In this document: in pieces, positions 46,368 through 54,036 of the stretch
How positions within the stretch are numbered: the first letter of the stretch is position 1
Layout: each line of letters opens with the position of its first letter
Origin: a virus
DNA: 64,000 bases
Virus record (IMG/VR): IMGVR_UViG_3300045007_000250
Span: 1-64,000 of that record
Strand: one strand, 5' to 3'
Translations under genes and position numbers: made by a program
Notes under the pieces: generated by a model
Databases searched by the model: none
Told to the model about the DNA's origin: nothing
What the model saw: the letters and a program-made list of their open reading frames with translations, nothing else

Positions 46368-48650
46368 ATGCCTTACATTTGCAGCATCACGAAGAACGGA
46401 ATTGCGGTTCACGAAGAGGGCGTGGATCATCACCAGCAGTACGTTTTCTACGTGGACTACGATGACGTGACCAACCGGGTGACGTTGGAAATCCGCGACA
46501 TTGCGGGCAACGTCGTCCTGTCCGTCGTGGAGACCGCGGGCGATCCCACCATGACCGGCAAGCTGGTGGACATGCTCATGGCGTCCATCGCCGCTCTGGA
46601 CTGGCAGGAGAGTGTGCTTGATCGTCTCGCCGCTCCCCCGATGGGTCCGGCGGACGGGGCGCGTTATCTTGCCACGGCCACTGCCGGTGGGTGGACCGTG
46701 GATCACATCTACGAGTGGGACGCCGGTGCGACCGCTTGGGTGGATACGACTCCCAACGAAGGCATGTGCGTGTTTGTGGAATCGGAAAACACCTTCTACC
46801 GCTACGCCGGTGCGGTGTGGGTGACGTTCTTCAACATCACCGACCTCAAGGCTTCGTCCGTGGGTCTCACGGCTTCCGCCGATCCTGAAATCCTCTCGAA
46901 GACCGGCAGTGTTTCTCCGGTGTCCGTGTCGGTTCAGGACATGCTGAATGACCTGATCGTGGTGGCGGGAAGTTTTCAATACACGGCGCTTGATCTACTC
47001 GCTGCTCCGCCGGTGCCTGCTCTGGATGGCGATACCTACGCGGTGGACGTGGGTGCTATCGGCCCGTGGGCGGGACAGGACGGCAATCTGGCGGTGGCCG
47101 TTTTCAGCATGGGCGCGTTCGATCATTGGGACTTCATCATCTTCTCTGGCGGGGAGATGGTGGTGGTGGGTGCCGTTTCCTCCTACGTCATTGTCAGTGA
47201 TGGGGCGGCGGGCTGGTATCAATTCCACGCCATGATTGCCACTCCCGTTCCGGGGACGGCGGATGAGCAGGAGACCTTGGCGCAGAAGGTCGGCGCTCCG
47301 GCGAATCTCGGCGCGGCGACTTTGGCCCTGATCCAATACCTGAACAACATCCAGAGTTTCACGGTTTTGGATTGGACGGATACTCCGCCGATGGCTCCGG
47401 GTGATGGCGATACCTACGCCGTGGCCGCGGGTGCGATTGGTGCCTGGGTTGGGCAAGACGGCACGTTTGCCCGGTGGGATGCGGGTGGCCCGGCGTGGGT
47501 CTTCTTCAACGGGGAGCCGGGTGACATCGTGTATGTCAACGTGGGTACTCCGTACCTGATTCAGTACACCGGCGGGGCGGATTTCGTGAACTTCGGTGCC
47601 GTTCTCCTGGCGGCGGGCATCCCGCTGGTGGATGCCGACAACTACTTCACCACGGACAACGTGGAAGCGGCGTTGCAACAGGTCGGGGAGACGTTGGCGA
47701 ACATCGCGGCGCTTGGCACCGAGATCATGTCGGTGATTCTGATTGCCAATGACGATCCGGTTCCGGCCAATGATGGAGACACCTACGCTGTTGGTCCTGC
47801 CGGTATCGACGGCTGGCTTGGGCATGACAACGAGATCGCTGTGGCGGTCTTTTCTATGGGCGCGTTCGATCATTGGGACTTCATCACGATGGACGACGGC
47901 CACATGGTCTATCGTGAGGACTACGCGCAAATCTACATCAAGGACTACACCACGCACGCCTACATCCCGGCGTCCGAGTTCTTTGTGCCGGTGGACGCGA
48001 TCTACTGGCAGTATGACGCGGACGGTGTTCTTCGGTGGCAGACGGGCATGGCGGAGCAGGTGCGCAATCAGGGTCACATCGGGAAAGCGATCTGGACGCC
48101 CGTTAACAACCCATCGAACGGCGACACCGTGACCATCGGTGCGGACACCTATGAGTTTGACGACGGCGGTGGTGTCGGTCCCGGCAACATTCAAGTGCTG
48201 ATTGGCGTTGCTCTGACGAACACGCTGGACAACCTCGTTACTGCGATTGATGTCAACGGTACGCAGAATGTCGTCGGTGCCAATACCGGCGGAACGGCGC
48301 TGACCTTGGAGACCGCGATTTCGCCTGGCGGCGCGGTTCTTTGCGGTGTGCTTCCCGCCGTGTCCGGGTCTGTCCCCGCAGATGTGTGGGTGGTGTATGC
48401 CACCGGCAAGGTTGTGGGTGGGCGGCATACGATTGGGGAAGTGGGGTTGACCACGGCGAACATCGCTGCGGCTTTCGACATCGACTTGGACTTCACTCCG
48501 ACGTGGTGCAAATTCAGTGTGTACGACGCTTCCGGTGTGCCGGTGGCGCTTGACAGTGCGAGCATGGTGGTGGGCGCGTCCAAGGTGACGTTCGATCCCG
48601 ACAACGACTGCGCTGACACCAATGTTCTGGTGTTTGAAGCGGGCAACTAG
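46368..48650 (+). CDS. repeat protein with four DUF2793-like modules, tail fibre candidate
   Basis: This 760-residue protein has four modules of about 75 residues, each starting near a (A/D)xPPxxxxDGxxY segment, following DUF2793, a domain seen in phage tail and fibre proteins (about residues 85-150, 205-290, 325-400 and 460-530). Modules 2 and 4 share AVAVFSMGAFDHWDFI. A Gly/Thr/Asn-rich beta domain closes the protein. It is probably a receptor-binding or fibre component. A terminator follows. Confidence 0.72.
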   Translation: MPYICSITKNGIAVHEEGVDHHQQYVFYVDYDDVTNRVTLEIRDIAGNVVLSVVETAGDPTMTGKLVDMLMASIAALDWQESVLDRLAAPPMGPADGARYLATATAGGWTVDHIYEWDAGATAWVDTTPNEGMCVFVESENTFYRYAGAVWVTFFNITDLKASSVGLTASADPEILSKTGSVSPVSVSVQDMLNDLIVVAGSFQYTALDLLAAPPVPALDGDTYAVDVGAIGPWAGQDGNLAVAVFSMGAFDHWDFIIFSGGEMVVVGAVSSYVIVSDGAAGWYQFHAMIATPVPGTADEQETLAQKVGAPANLGAATLALIQYLNNIQSFTVLDWTDTPPMAPGDGDTYAVAAGAIGAWVGQDGTFARWDAGGPAWVFFNGEPGDIVYVNVGTPYLIQYTGGADFVNFGAVLLAAGIPLVDADNYFTTDNVEAALQQVGETLANIAALGTEIMSVILIANDDPVPANDGDTYAVGPAGIDGWLGHDNEIAVAVFSMGAFDHWDFITMDDGHMVYREDYAQIYIKDYTTHAYIPASEFFVPVDAIYWQYDADGVLRWQTGMAEQVRNQGHIGKAIWTPVNNPSNGDTVTIGADTYEFDDGGGVGPGNIQVLIGVALTNTLDNLVTAIDVNGTQNVVGANTGGTALTLETAISPGGAVLCGVLPAVSGSVPADVWVVYATGKVVGGRHTIGEVGLTTANIAAAFDIDLDFTPTWCKFSVYDASGVPVALDSASMVVGASKVTFDPDNDCADTNVLVFEAGN

Positions 48651-48688
48651 GCGGGCGGCTTCCTTCTCTGCCATCGTGAACCCCTAAA

Positions 48689-48717
48689 GGGCCGGGTTGG
48701 TGCTCGGCCCCCCTTTT
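48689..48717 (+). terminator. intrinsic terminator
   Basis: GGGCCGGG pairs with CTCGGCCC (one G-U pair) around TTGGTG, then CCCTTTT. It ends the 45-48.6 kb unit. Confidence 0.75.
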
Positions 48718-48721
48718 ATGC

Positions 48722-48750
48722 TTGACACGCCATCTTTGACCTGATAGAGT
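48722..48750 (+). promoter_or_regulatory. promoter TTGACA-17-TAGAGT
   Basis: TTGACA 48722-48727 and TAGAGT 48745-48750, 5 bp after the terminator. It drives the lysis cassette. Confidence 0.78.
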
Positions 48751-48782
48751 TGAAAATGGTTGACAACTCTTAGGGGATCAAT

Positions 48783-49058
48783 ATGGCGGAACAGAACGGG
48801 AAACTCGGTGGCCGGAAATTTTGGGCGTTGAAGTTCGTTCTTGTGCTCGCCTTTCTCTCCTTCATCCTCTCCCTTGTGACCATCATTGTGAAGCCGACTA
48901 TTGCGCAGCAGGTGGTGGACCTTGCGGGCAGCTTGGGAACCACTCTGCTTGTGGTGGGCGGCGGTTACATCGGTGCGCAGGGGGTGGTGGATTATCGTAG
49001 CGTGCAAGCGAATGCACAACCGGCGGCGGTGGCACCGGTGCCTCCGCCTGCTCAATGA
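48783..49058 (+). CDS. holin candidate
   Basis: This 91-residue protein has two membrane segments (about residues 17-36 and 46-63) and a Pro/Ala-rich tail, right before the endolysin gene. This is the classical holin position. Holins open the inner membrane at lysis. The start lies behind GGGG. Confidence 0.72.
   Translation: MAEQNGKLGGRKFWALKFVLVLAFLSFILSLVTIIVKPTIAQQVVDLAGSLGTTLLVVGGGYIGAQGVVDYRSVQANAQPAAVAPVPPPAQ
49003..49016. promoter_or_regulatory. palindrome, one mismatch, inside the holin gene
   Basis: TGCAAGCGAATGCA differs from the exact site at the tenth base. Read in frame as V-Q-A-N-A-Q. Confidence 0.4.
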
Positions 49059-49065
49059 GGTACCT

Positions 49066-49869
49066 ATGTTGCTTCAAGAAGGATCGCGTGGACCCGAAGT
49101 GGCGGAGATGCAGGGCATTCTCTTGGCGCATGGTTTCGGTGTCGGGCGCATGGTCGTCAACGGTGTCCTGGACGACCCAACGATGGATGCTCTGCTTTAC
49201 TTTCAACAGACGCATTTGAACTCCGAGGGGCGTTTTCTTGAGCCGGACGGGAAGGTGCTGGTGGGCGGCACCGAGACGTGGTGGGCGCTTTACAATGCTT
49301 CCGGTGATGCGCAGCGCAATTATTTCGACCCGTTCATTCCCGAAGGAGTCTCCGGCATGGCGCGGGCCATTCTGGAAGTCGCGTTGGCGGAACATGCCAA
49401 GGGCGTCCGCGAAGAGCCGGATGGGTCGAATTGGGGGCCGGAGATTTCCAAATACGGCGGTCAACCAGGCTGGCCGTGGTGCTGTCTTTTCACAAGTTGG
49501 TGCGAGATGATCGCCTATGGTGCGTATCCCTTGGGGGCCAAGTACGCGCTTTGCGCGGCGGCGTGGAAACGGGCGAAGGAGATGGGGCGGACGTTTACCG
49601 CCGTGCGGGGCCAACTCCGTCCGGGACAGCAATTTATGATCCTGCGCGGGGATGGCACCGGGCATACCGGCTTCATCGCCGCGGTATCGGCGGACGAAAC
49701 CGTGGTGAACACGGTGGAAGGCAACTGTGGCAATCGCGTGAAAGTCGGCCAGCGTCCTGTGTCTCAGTTCGCCGGGGTGATTGACTTCTTCGATCTTCCC
49801 CTGAACTCCATGTGGTTCGAGCGAGGTCTTTTTTCCGCGAAACCCGTGGGGCAGGACGGCACAAGATGA
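49066..49869 (+). CDS. endolysin: peptidoglycan-binding plus CHAP-type domain
   Basis: This 267-residue protein has an N-terminal peptidoglycan-binding domain 1 (GSRGPEVAEMQGILLAHGF, then VLDDPTMDALLYFQQ) and a CHAP/NlpC-like domain with Cys in GWPWCCLFTSW (about 146), His in GTGHTGFIAAV (about 200) and Asn in VEGNCGN. It cuts peptide cross-bridges or the amide bond of the wall. There is no signal peptide, so it depends on the holin. Confidence 0.85.
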   Translation: MLLQEGSRGPEVAEMQGILLAHGFGVGRMVVNGVLDDPTMDALLYFQQTHLNSEGRFLEPDGKVLVGGTETWWALYNASGDAQRNYFDPFIPEGVSGMARAILEVALAEHAKGVREEPDGSNWGPEISKYGGQPGWPWCCLFTSWCEMIAYGAYPLGAKYALCAAAWKRAKEMGRTFTAVRGQLRPGQQFMILRGDGTGHTGFIAAVSADETVVNTVEGNCGNRVKVGQRPVSQFAGVIDFFDLPLNSMWFERGLFSAKPVGQDGTR

Positions 49870-50063
49870 GAAAGCGCCTGCTTTTTCTGGCGTGGTGGTT
49901 TGAGACGGTGTACCCCGTATTACAGAAGCCGGATGGTACTCCGATTCTGAATCAGCATGGTACGTCGGTTCAAGACGATTTGCGACGGTGGGCGCGCTCT
50001 CTTTGGTGGAAACGCCTTTTTCTTTTCGGGGCCGGGGTTGTCCTGGGGTTGCTGATTGAGTGA
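49866..50063 (+). CDS. small membrane protein of the lysis cassette, 65 residues
   Basis: ATGA overlap with the endolysin. A hydrophobic start (LLFLAWWF), a polar middle and a C-terminal membrane segment (LFLFGAGVVLGLLI) suggest a hairpin or two-segment protein, perhaps an accessory holin or lysis regulator. Confidence 0.65.
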   Translation: MRKRLLFLAWWFETVYPVLQKPDGTPILNQHGTSVQDDLRRWARSLWWKRLFLFGAGVVLGLLIE

Positions 50064-50412
50064 TCCGAAGTATCAGTTTCACCAGAAACAGACCGCGTGG
50101 GCATTGAACATTTCCACGTCTCGTTTGACTTTCTTGCGTCGTGTCGGGAAGTTTCCTGCCACCGGTCGGGATGGGACGGGTTTTTTGTGGTCCGCCGCGG
50201 CGATTATGGAGTGGGCGGGCCGAAAGAAGGGTGAACAGGCGGACGCTTACCGTAGTATGGTGTCCGAGCGATTGCGGGCTTTGATGTATGATGGCAAAAC
50301 GTCGGCGTCTCTACACGCACCGGGGGGACGCCCCAAGAGAGAGGAAGAAACAAATGCTGCTGACGGGTACGGAGATTCGCAAGGCGATGGAGGAAGGGCG
50401 GATCATCGTTGA
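50056..50412 (+). CDS. MerR/Nu1-like helix-turn-helix protein
   Basis: The best start is TTG 50056. Of 118 residues, the first 60 read like a terminase small-subunit (Nu1) or excisionase helix-turn-helix (QTAWALNISTSRLTFLRRVG, with a later FLWSAAAIMEWA wing). The C terminus is low-complexity and overlaps the dCTP deaminase start by 59 bases. It is a regulator or a second small-terminase candidate. Confidence 0.55.
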   Translation: MSDPKYQFHQKQTAWALNISTSRLTFLRRVGKFPATGRDGTGFLWSAAAIMEWAGRKKGEQADAYRSMVSERLRALMYDGKTSASLHAPGGRPKREEETNAADGYGDSQGDGGRADHR

Positions 50413-51019
50413 TCCTCTCACCCCGGAGCATGTTGGGCCAAACTCGGTGGACTTGACGTTGGCCGACGTGCTAATTCTCTATGAGCTTGCGCTGGATGAC
50501 GGGATCATTCGACAGCAGGCGACCCCGGATGGGAAGCAGTTGGTGTTGCCGATTTTCTTGGACACGGCCAATGCGCAACACCCATCCTTGTCCTTGAAAA
50601 TTCCTGAATCCGGTCTCCTACTTCGCCCCGGCAAATTCTACTTGGCGGCGTGCCGGGAGAGGGTGCAGGCGGATGAGTACGTGGCGGAGATTCAGTCGCG
50701 CTCTTCCGTTACCCGTCTTGGCTTGATTGTTCATGGCGGGGTGGGGGAGATGGGCGCGACGGGAACGTGGACCTTTGGGCTTCAACCGTTGGTGCCCGTG
50801 TACGTTCGCCCTGGTTTGCGTATCTGCAAAATGGTGTTTCACAAGGCGGAAGCCGGTGGGACGCTCTATCGGGGCAAGTACCTCAATGAAACTGGTGTGG
50901 GCGCTTCCAAGATCGGTTTGGACGTGAAAAAGCGTCCCCCTTTGGAAGTTGTGTCGCCCGCCCCGGAGTCTGGCAGTTCCGAACCGGCGAAGCGGAAGGA
51001 GGCGGAAAAAAATTCTTGA
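50354..51019 (+). CDS. dcd: dCTP deaminase
   Basis: This 221-residue protein starts MLLTGTEIRKAMEEGRI, the usual opening of Dcd, behind GAGAGAGGAAG. EIQSRSSVTRLGLIVHGG (about 114-131) is the family signature, and GVGEMGATG supplies the catalytic Glu region. It deaminates dCTP to dUTP for dTTP supply. A Pro/Glu/Lys tail is extra. Together with the ribonucleotide reductase it forms a nucleotide-supply pair. Confidence 0.85.
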   Translation: MLLTGTEIRKAMEEGRIIVDPLTPEHVGPNSVDLTLADVLILYELALDDGIIRQQATPDGKQLVLPIFLDTANAQHPSLSLKIPESGLLLRPGKFYLAACRERVQADEYVAEIQSRSSVTRLGLIVHGGVGEMGATGTWTFGLQPLVPVYVRPGLRICKMVFHKAEAGGTLYRGKYLNETGVGASKIGLDVKKRPPLEVVSPAPESGSSEPAKRKEAEKNS

Positions 51020-51044
51020 CAAGCCCTTCATGGCGTGTTAGATT
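51016..51044 (+). promoter_or_regulatory. promoter TTGACA-17-TAGATT
   Basis: TTGACA 51016-51021 overlaps the deaminase stop. TAGATT is at 51039-51044, with GGCGTGT in the spacer. Confidence 0.85.
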
Positions 51045-51085
51045 TGGGGCATGGTAAGGACTAACCACGAAAGGAGACCTTGACC

Positions 51086-51766
51086 ATGCCAAAGAAGCCG
51101 AAGAAAACCGGAGCGAATTTGTCGCCGGAACCGAAGCCGATGCTGCCCGTTGGCAAAGCGGCCTCGAAAGCCGCTGCAACGGGGCCGCAAGAGCCGGGGG
51201 AGAACGTGCCCTTGTCGCAGGACGCCGCCACCATCTTTGAGGCGTTGCAGACCGTCGTGGGAGACGTGAAAGCCGGAGCCGTGACCACGGATGAAATTCC
51301 GATTTTCGACGCCTTCCGGCAGGGCTTGGACAAAGCCAGTGACGCCTTGAAGGAAGCGATGCGACCGGCTGCAATCGAAGCGGCCAAGGGTGCGGAAGGC
51401 ACGTACCGGTGTGAAACGGGGCAGATCACGTACACCTTCATCCCCGGCAAAGAGACGGTGGAGTACACCGAAGAGACCGTGGCCTACTTGGAGCGTATCG
51501 GTTCCTTGGAAGAGGCGGTGAATCTCACTGCGACTTTGAAGCCGGGTGTGGACGTGAAATCCATGTCCGAAGACGACCTGAAAGTGCTCCAAAGGTTCTT
51601 CATCATTGAGCATGAAGTGGCGCAGGACAAGCTCGCGGCCCTCTTCACGTTGGGCAAGGCGGACCCCGCCGAAGTCGAAAAGACGGTGGTTCGCACCCCC
51701 GGCAAAGCGACGGAGCGCGTGACCATCACGCCCAAACCGGAGATCAAAAAGGCGTTCACGCTCTGA
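51086..51766 (+). CDS. hypothetical protein, 226 residues
   Basis: AAAGGAG precedes ATG 51086. The N terminus is Lys/Pro-rich. The rest is helical and acidic, with one beta pair (GQITYTFIPGKETVEYTEE), and a basic tail. It is expressed from a strong promoter in the nucleotide-metabolism region. No family is recognised. Confidence 0.68.
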   Translation: MPKKPKKTGANLSPEPKPMLPVGKAASKAAATGPQEPGENVPLSQDAATIFEALQTVVGDVKAGAVTTDEIPIFDAFRQGLDKASDALKEAMRPAAIEAAKGAEGTYRCETGQITYTFIPGKETVEYTEETVAYLERIGSLEEAVNLTATLKPGVDVKSMSEDDLKVLQRFFIIEHEVAQDKLAALFTLGKADPAEVEKTVVRTPGKATERVTITPKPEIKKAFTL

Positions 51767-51795
51767 TTCTCGGCGCGTTGGAAGCGGTTTTGGTC

Positions 51796-51824
51796 TTGCT
51801 CTAGCACGCGGAAGAGGCTACCAT
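51796..51824 (+). promoter_or_regulatory. weak promoter TTGCTC-17-TACCAT
   Basis: TTGCTC 51796-51801 and TACCAT 51819-51824, 40 bp before the ribonucleotide reductase gene. Confidence 0.4.
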
Positions 51825-51863
51825 GTTCGGTAGTCTTTTCCGCGTTGCATTCAGGGGTTGACG

Positions 51864-53834
51864 ATGTTGCCGATTACGCCTTTCCAGCTTACCGACACAT
51901 TTCTTGAGCAATACAAACACAAGCCCCCGGCGTGGGGTTACGGAGTAGTTGGATGGCTCACCTTTCTTCGCACATACGCCCGTCCAAAAGAGGGTGGTGG
52001 TGTGGAAGACTGGTGGGAGACCGTAAAGCGCGTGGTGGAGGGGTGTTACGCGGTCCAACGGTATCACTGCGACTTGCATAAACTTCCGTGGAATGGGCAG
52101 AAAGCGCAGCATTCAGCGCAGATCATGTACGACCTGATTTTTCACTTCAAATTCCTTCCGCCGGGCCGTGGGTTGTGGGCGATGGGCACTGACTATGTGT
52201 GGACCCGTGGTGCGGCTTCCCTCAATAATTGTTCTTTCTATTCCACGAGGGATATTCGACAGGACTTTGCCGCGCCTTTCCTCTTTTTGATGGACATGAG
52301 TATGGTCGGTGTGGGTGTTGGTCTGGACACCCGTGGTGCAGGCACTTGCACTATCAAGCACCCGCCCGGTCAGTCGTCCAATCCTTTCGTGGTGGAAGAT
52401 TCGCGGGAAGGGTGGGTGGCGTCGGTCAAAGTTCTTTTGGATGCCTTCTCCGGCAAGGGTCCATTGCCTAGCGGCTTTGATTACTCGCGGGTGAGACCGG
52501 CGGGGAGTCCATTGCGGGGTTTCGGTGGGGTGGCTTCTGGTCCCGGTCCTTTGGAGGAGTGCCACGATGCTCTGCTTGGTCTTTTTACAGATCACATTGA
52601 GAGGCCGGTGACTTCCCGGATCATCGTGGACATGGCCAACATTCTCGGTCGGTGCGTGGTGGCCGGGGGCATTCGTCGGACGGCGGAGAACATCTTGGGC
52701 GCTCCCGATGACGCCGAATTTTTGGACTTGAAAAATCCGTCTCTGCATCCCAAGGAGTTGCGGGAGTGGCGGTGGGCAAGCAACAATTCCGTGCTGGCGG
52801 AAGTCGGCATGGATTACTCTCCGTTTGTGGATCGCGTGATGGCGAACGGGGAGCCGGGTTTTTTCTGGTTGGACAACGCACAGCACTACCGCAGGATGGC
52901 CGATCCCCGCGGGGATTGGGACACTTTTGCTCTTGGGTGTAATCCGTGTTTTGAGCAGACGTTGGAATCAGGTGAATTATGCAATTTGGTTGAGACCTTT
53001 CCCGCGCACCATGCTTCTTACGAGGAGTACCAACGCACCCTCAAGTTCGCCTACCTTTTTGCCAAGGTGGTCTCTCTGATTCCCACGCATAACTCCAACT
53101 CCAACGCGATTATCGGTCGGAACAGGCGTGTGGGTACGTCCATGAGCGGCATCACGCAGGCGATTCACAAATTCGGCTTCCGGCAGTTCATGGAGATGTG
53201 CAATCGCGGTTACAACTATCTGCGGCATCTGGACAAGATTTACTCGCGGTGGCTTTGTATCCCCGAATCCATCAAGCTCACGTCGGTCAAACCGTCCGGC
53301 ACCGTCTCGTTATTGGCTGGGGCCACTCCCGGTATTCACTTTCCCAAGGCACAGTTCTACGTTCGCAACATTCGGTTTGATCCGTTGTCACCCCTTTTGG
53401 AAGTCTTGGCCAAGGCGGGGTATTCAACGGAGTCTTCGGTGGCGAAGGATGGTACGGTGGTTGTATCGTTCCCTGTGGAACAGCCGCACTTTTTGAAGTC
53501 AGAGGGGAACGTCTCCTTGTGGGAGCAGATGGAATTGGCCGCGCAGATGCAGCATTGTTGGGCGGACAATCAGGTGTCTATCACCGTTGCTGTGCGTGAT
53601 CGTGATGCGGCAGACCTGCCTCGGTGTCTTTCCATGTACGATACTCGTTTGAAGAGCGTGAGCTTCATTCCAGAGGGGAAGAAGCACGGCTTCAAGCAGG
53701 CTCCATACATTCCGATTACGGAAGACGAATACAAGGAGATGAGGGCGAAGATCAAACCCCTCAAGGGGATGGCCGGAGCCGCGGCCCATGAGGTCACGGA
53801 AAAGGGTTGTGATGGCGAAACCTGCACAATCTGA
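51864..53834 (+). CDS. ribonucleotide reductase, class II (adenosylcobalamin-dependent)
   Basis: This 656-residue monomeric-type RTPR turns ribonucleotides into deoxyribonucleotides using vitamin B12. PCFEQ holds the active-site C362 and E364, NNCSFYS provides the first redox Cys, KPSGTVSLLAGATPGIH is the phosphate-binding loop, and CDGETC is the C-terminal redox pair. No subunit gene or B12 synthesis gene is nearby, so the cofactor must come from the host. B12 dependence makes the enzyme independent of oxygen. Confidence 0.9.
   Translation: MLPITPFQLTDTFLEQYKHKPPAWGYGVVGWLTFLRTYARPKEGGGVEDWWETVKRVVEGCYAVQRYHCDLHKLPWNGQKAQHSAQIMYDLIFHFKFLPPGRGLWAMGTDYVWTRGAASLNNCSFYSTRDIRQDFAAPFLFLMDMSMVGVGVGLDTRGAGTCTIKHPPGQSSNPFVVEDSREGWVASVKVLLDAFSGKGPLPSGFDYSRVRPAGSPLRGFGGVASGPGPLEECHDALLGLFTDHIERPVTSRIIVDMANILGRCVVAGGIRRTAENILGAPDDAEFLDLKNPSLHPKELREWRWASNNSVLAEVGMDYSPFVDRVMANGEPGFFWLDNAQHYRRMADPRGDWDTFALGCNPCFEQTLESGELCNLVETFPAHHASYEEYQRTLKFAYLFAKVVSLIPTHNSNSNAIIGRNRRVGTSMSGITQAIHKFGFRQFMEMCNRGYNYLRHLDKIYSRWLCIPESIKLTSVKPSGTVSLLAGATPGIHFPKAQFYVRNIRFDPLSPLLEVLAKAGYSTESSVAKDGTVVVSFPVEQPHFLKSEGNVSLWEQMELAAQMQHCWADNQVSITVAVRDRDAADLPRCLSMYDTRLKSVSFIPEGKKHGFKQAPYIPITEDEYKEMRAKIKPLKGMAGAAAHEVTEKGCDGETCTI
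52337..52350. promoter_or_regulatory. palindrome, one mismatch, inside the reductase gene
   Basis: TGCAGGCACTTGCA differs at the fifth base, like the copy at 4492. Confidence 0.35.
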
Positions 53835-54036
53835 AAGAAGGCGATTGCAAAGTTGTCGAAATTGCCGCACAGTATGTGTGGTAAGGGATTCGTCCGGGCT
53901 TTGTGACTTGTGCCGCGGAGTGCCCGTTGCTTCCACGGTTCGCAAGGTGGGTTTCGACAATGAAAGTGTGGTGACACGCACCTTGTTTGGTGGGAGAGAA
54001 GATGCCCGAAGAAAAGTCAAACAAAGATTCCGCTAG
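53812..54036 (+). CDS. small zinc-ribbon protein, 74 residues
   Basis: It overlaps the ends of both neighbours. CRNC and CDLC (about residues 17-20 and 33-36) form a zinc ribbon inside a very basic protein. It could bind DNA or RNA polymerase. No specific family is recognised. Confidence 0.6.
   Translation: MAKPAQSERRRLQSCRNCRTVCVVRDSSGLCDLCRGVPVASTVRKVGFDNESVVTRTLFGGREDARRKVKQRFR

Noticed and set aside
46995-48674. A 559-codon minus-strand frame
   Set aside because: It mirrors the tail repeat gene. It is Arg/His/Val-rich, has no promoter and would cross the terminator.
52945-53160. A second intein in the ribonucleotide reductase (THNSNSN looked like an intein end)
   Set aside because: No N-terminal splicing block or endonuclease motif exists, and the segment fits the normal reductase sequence before NRRVGTSMSGI.
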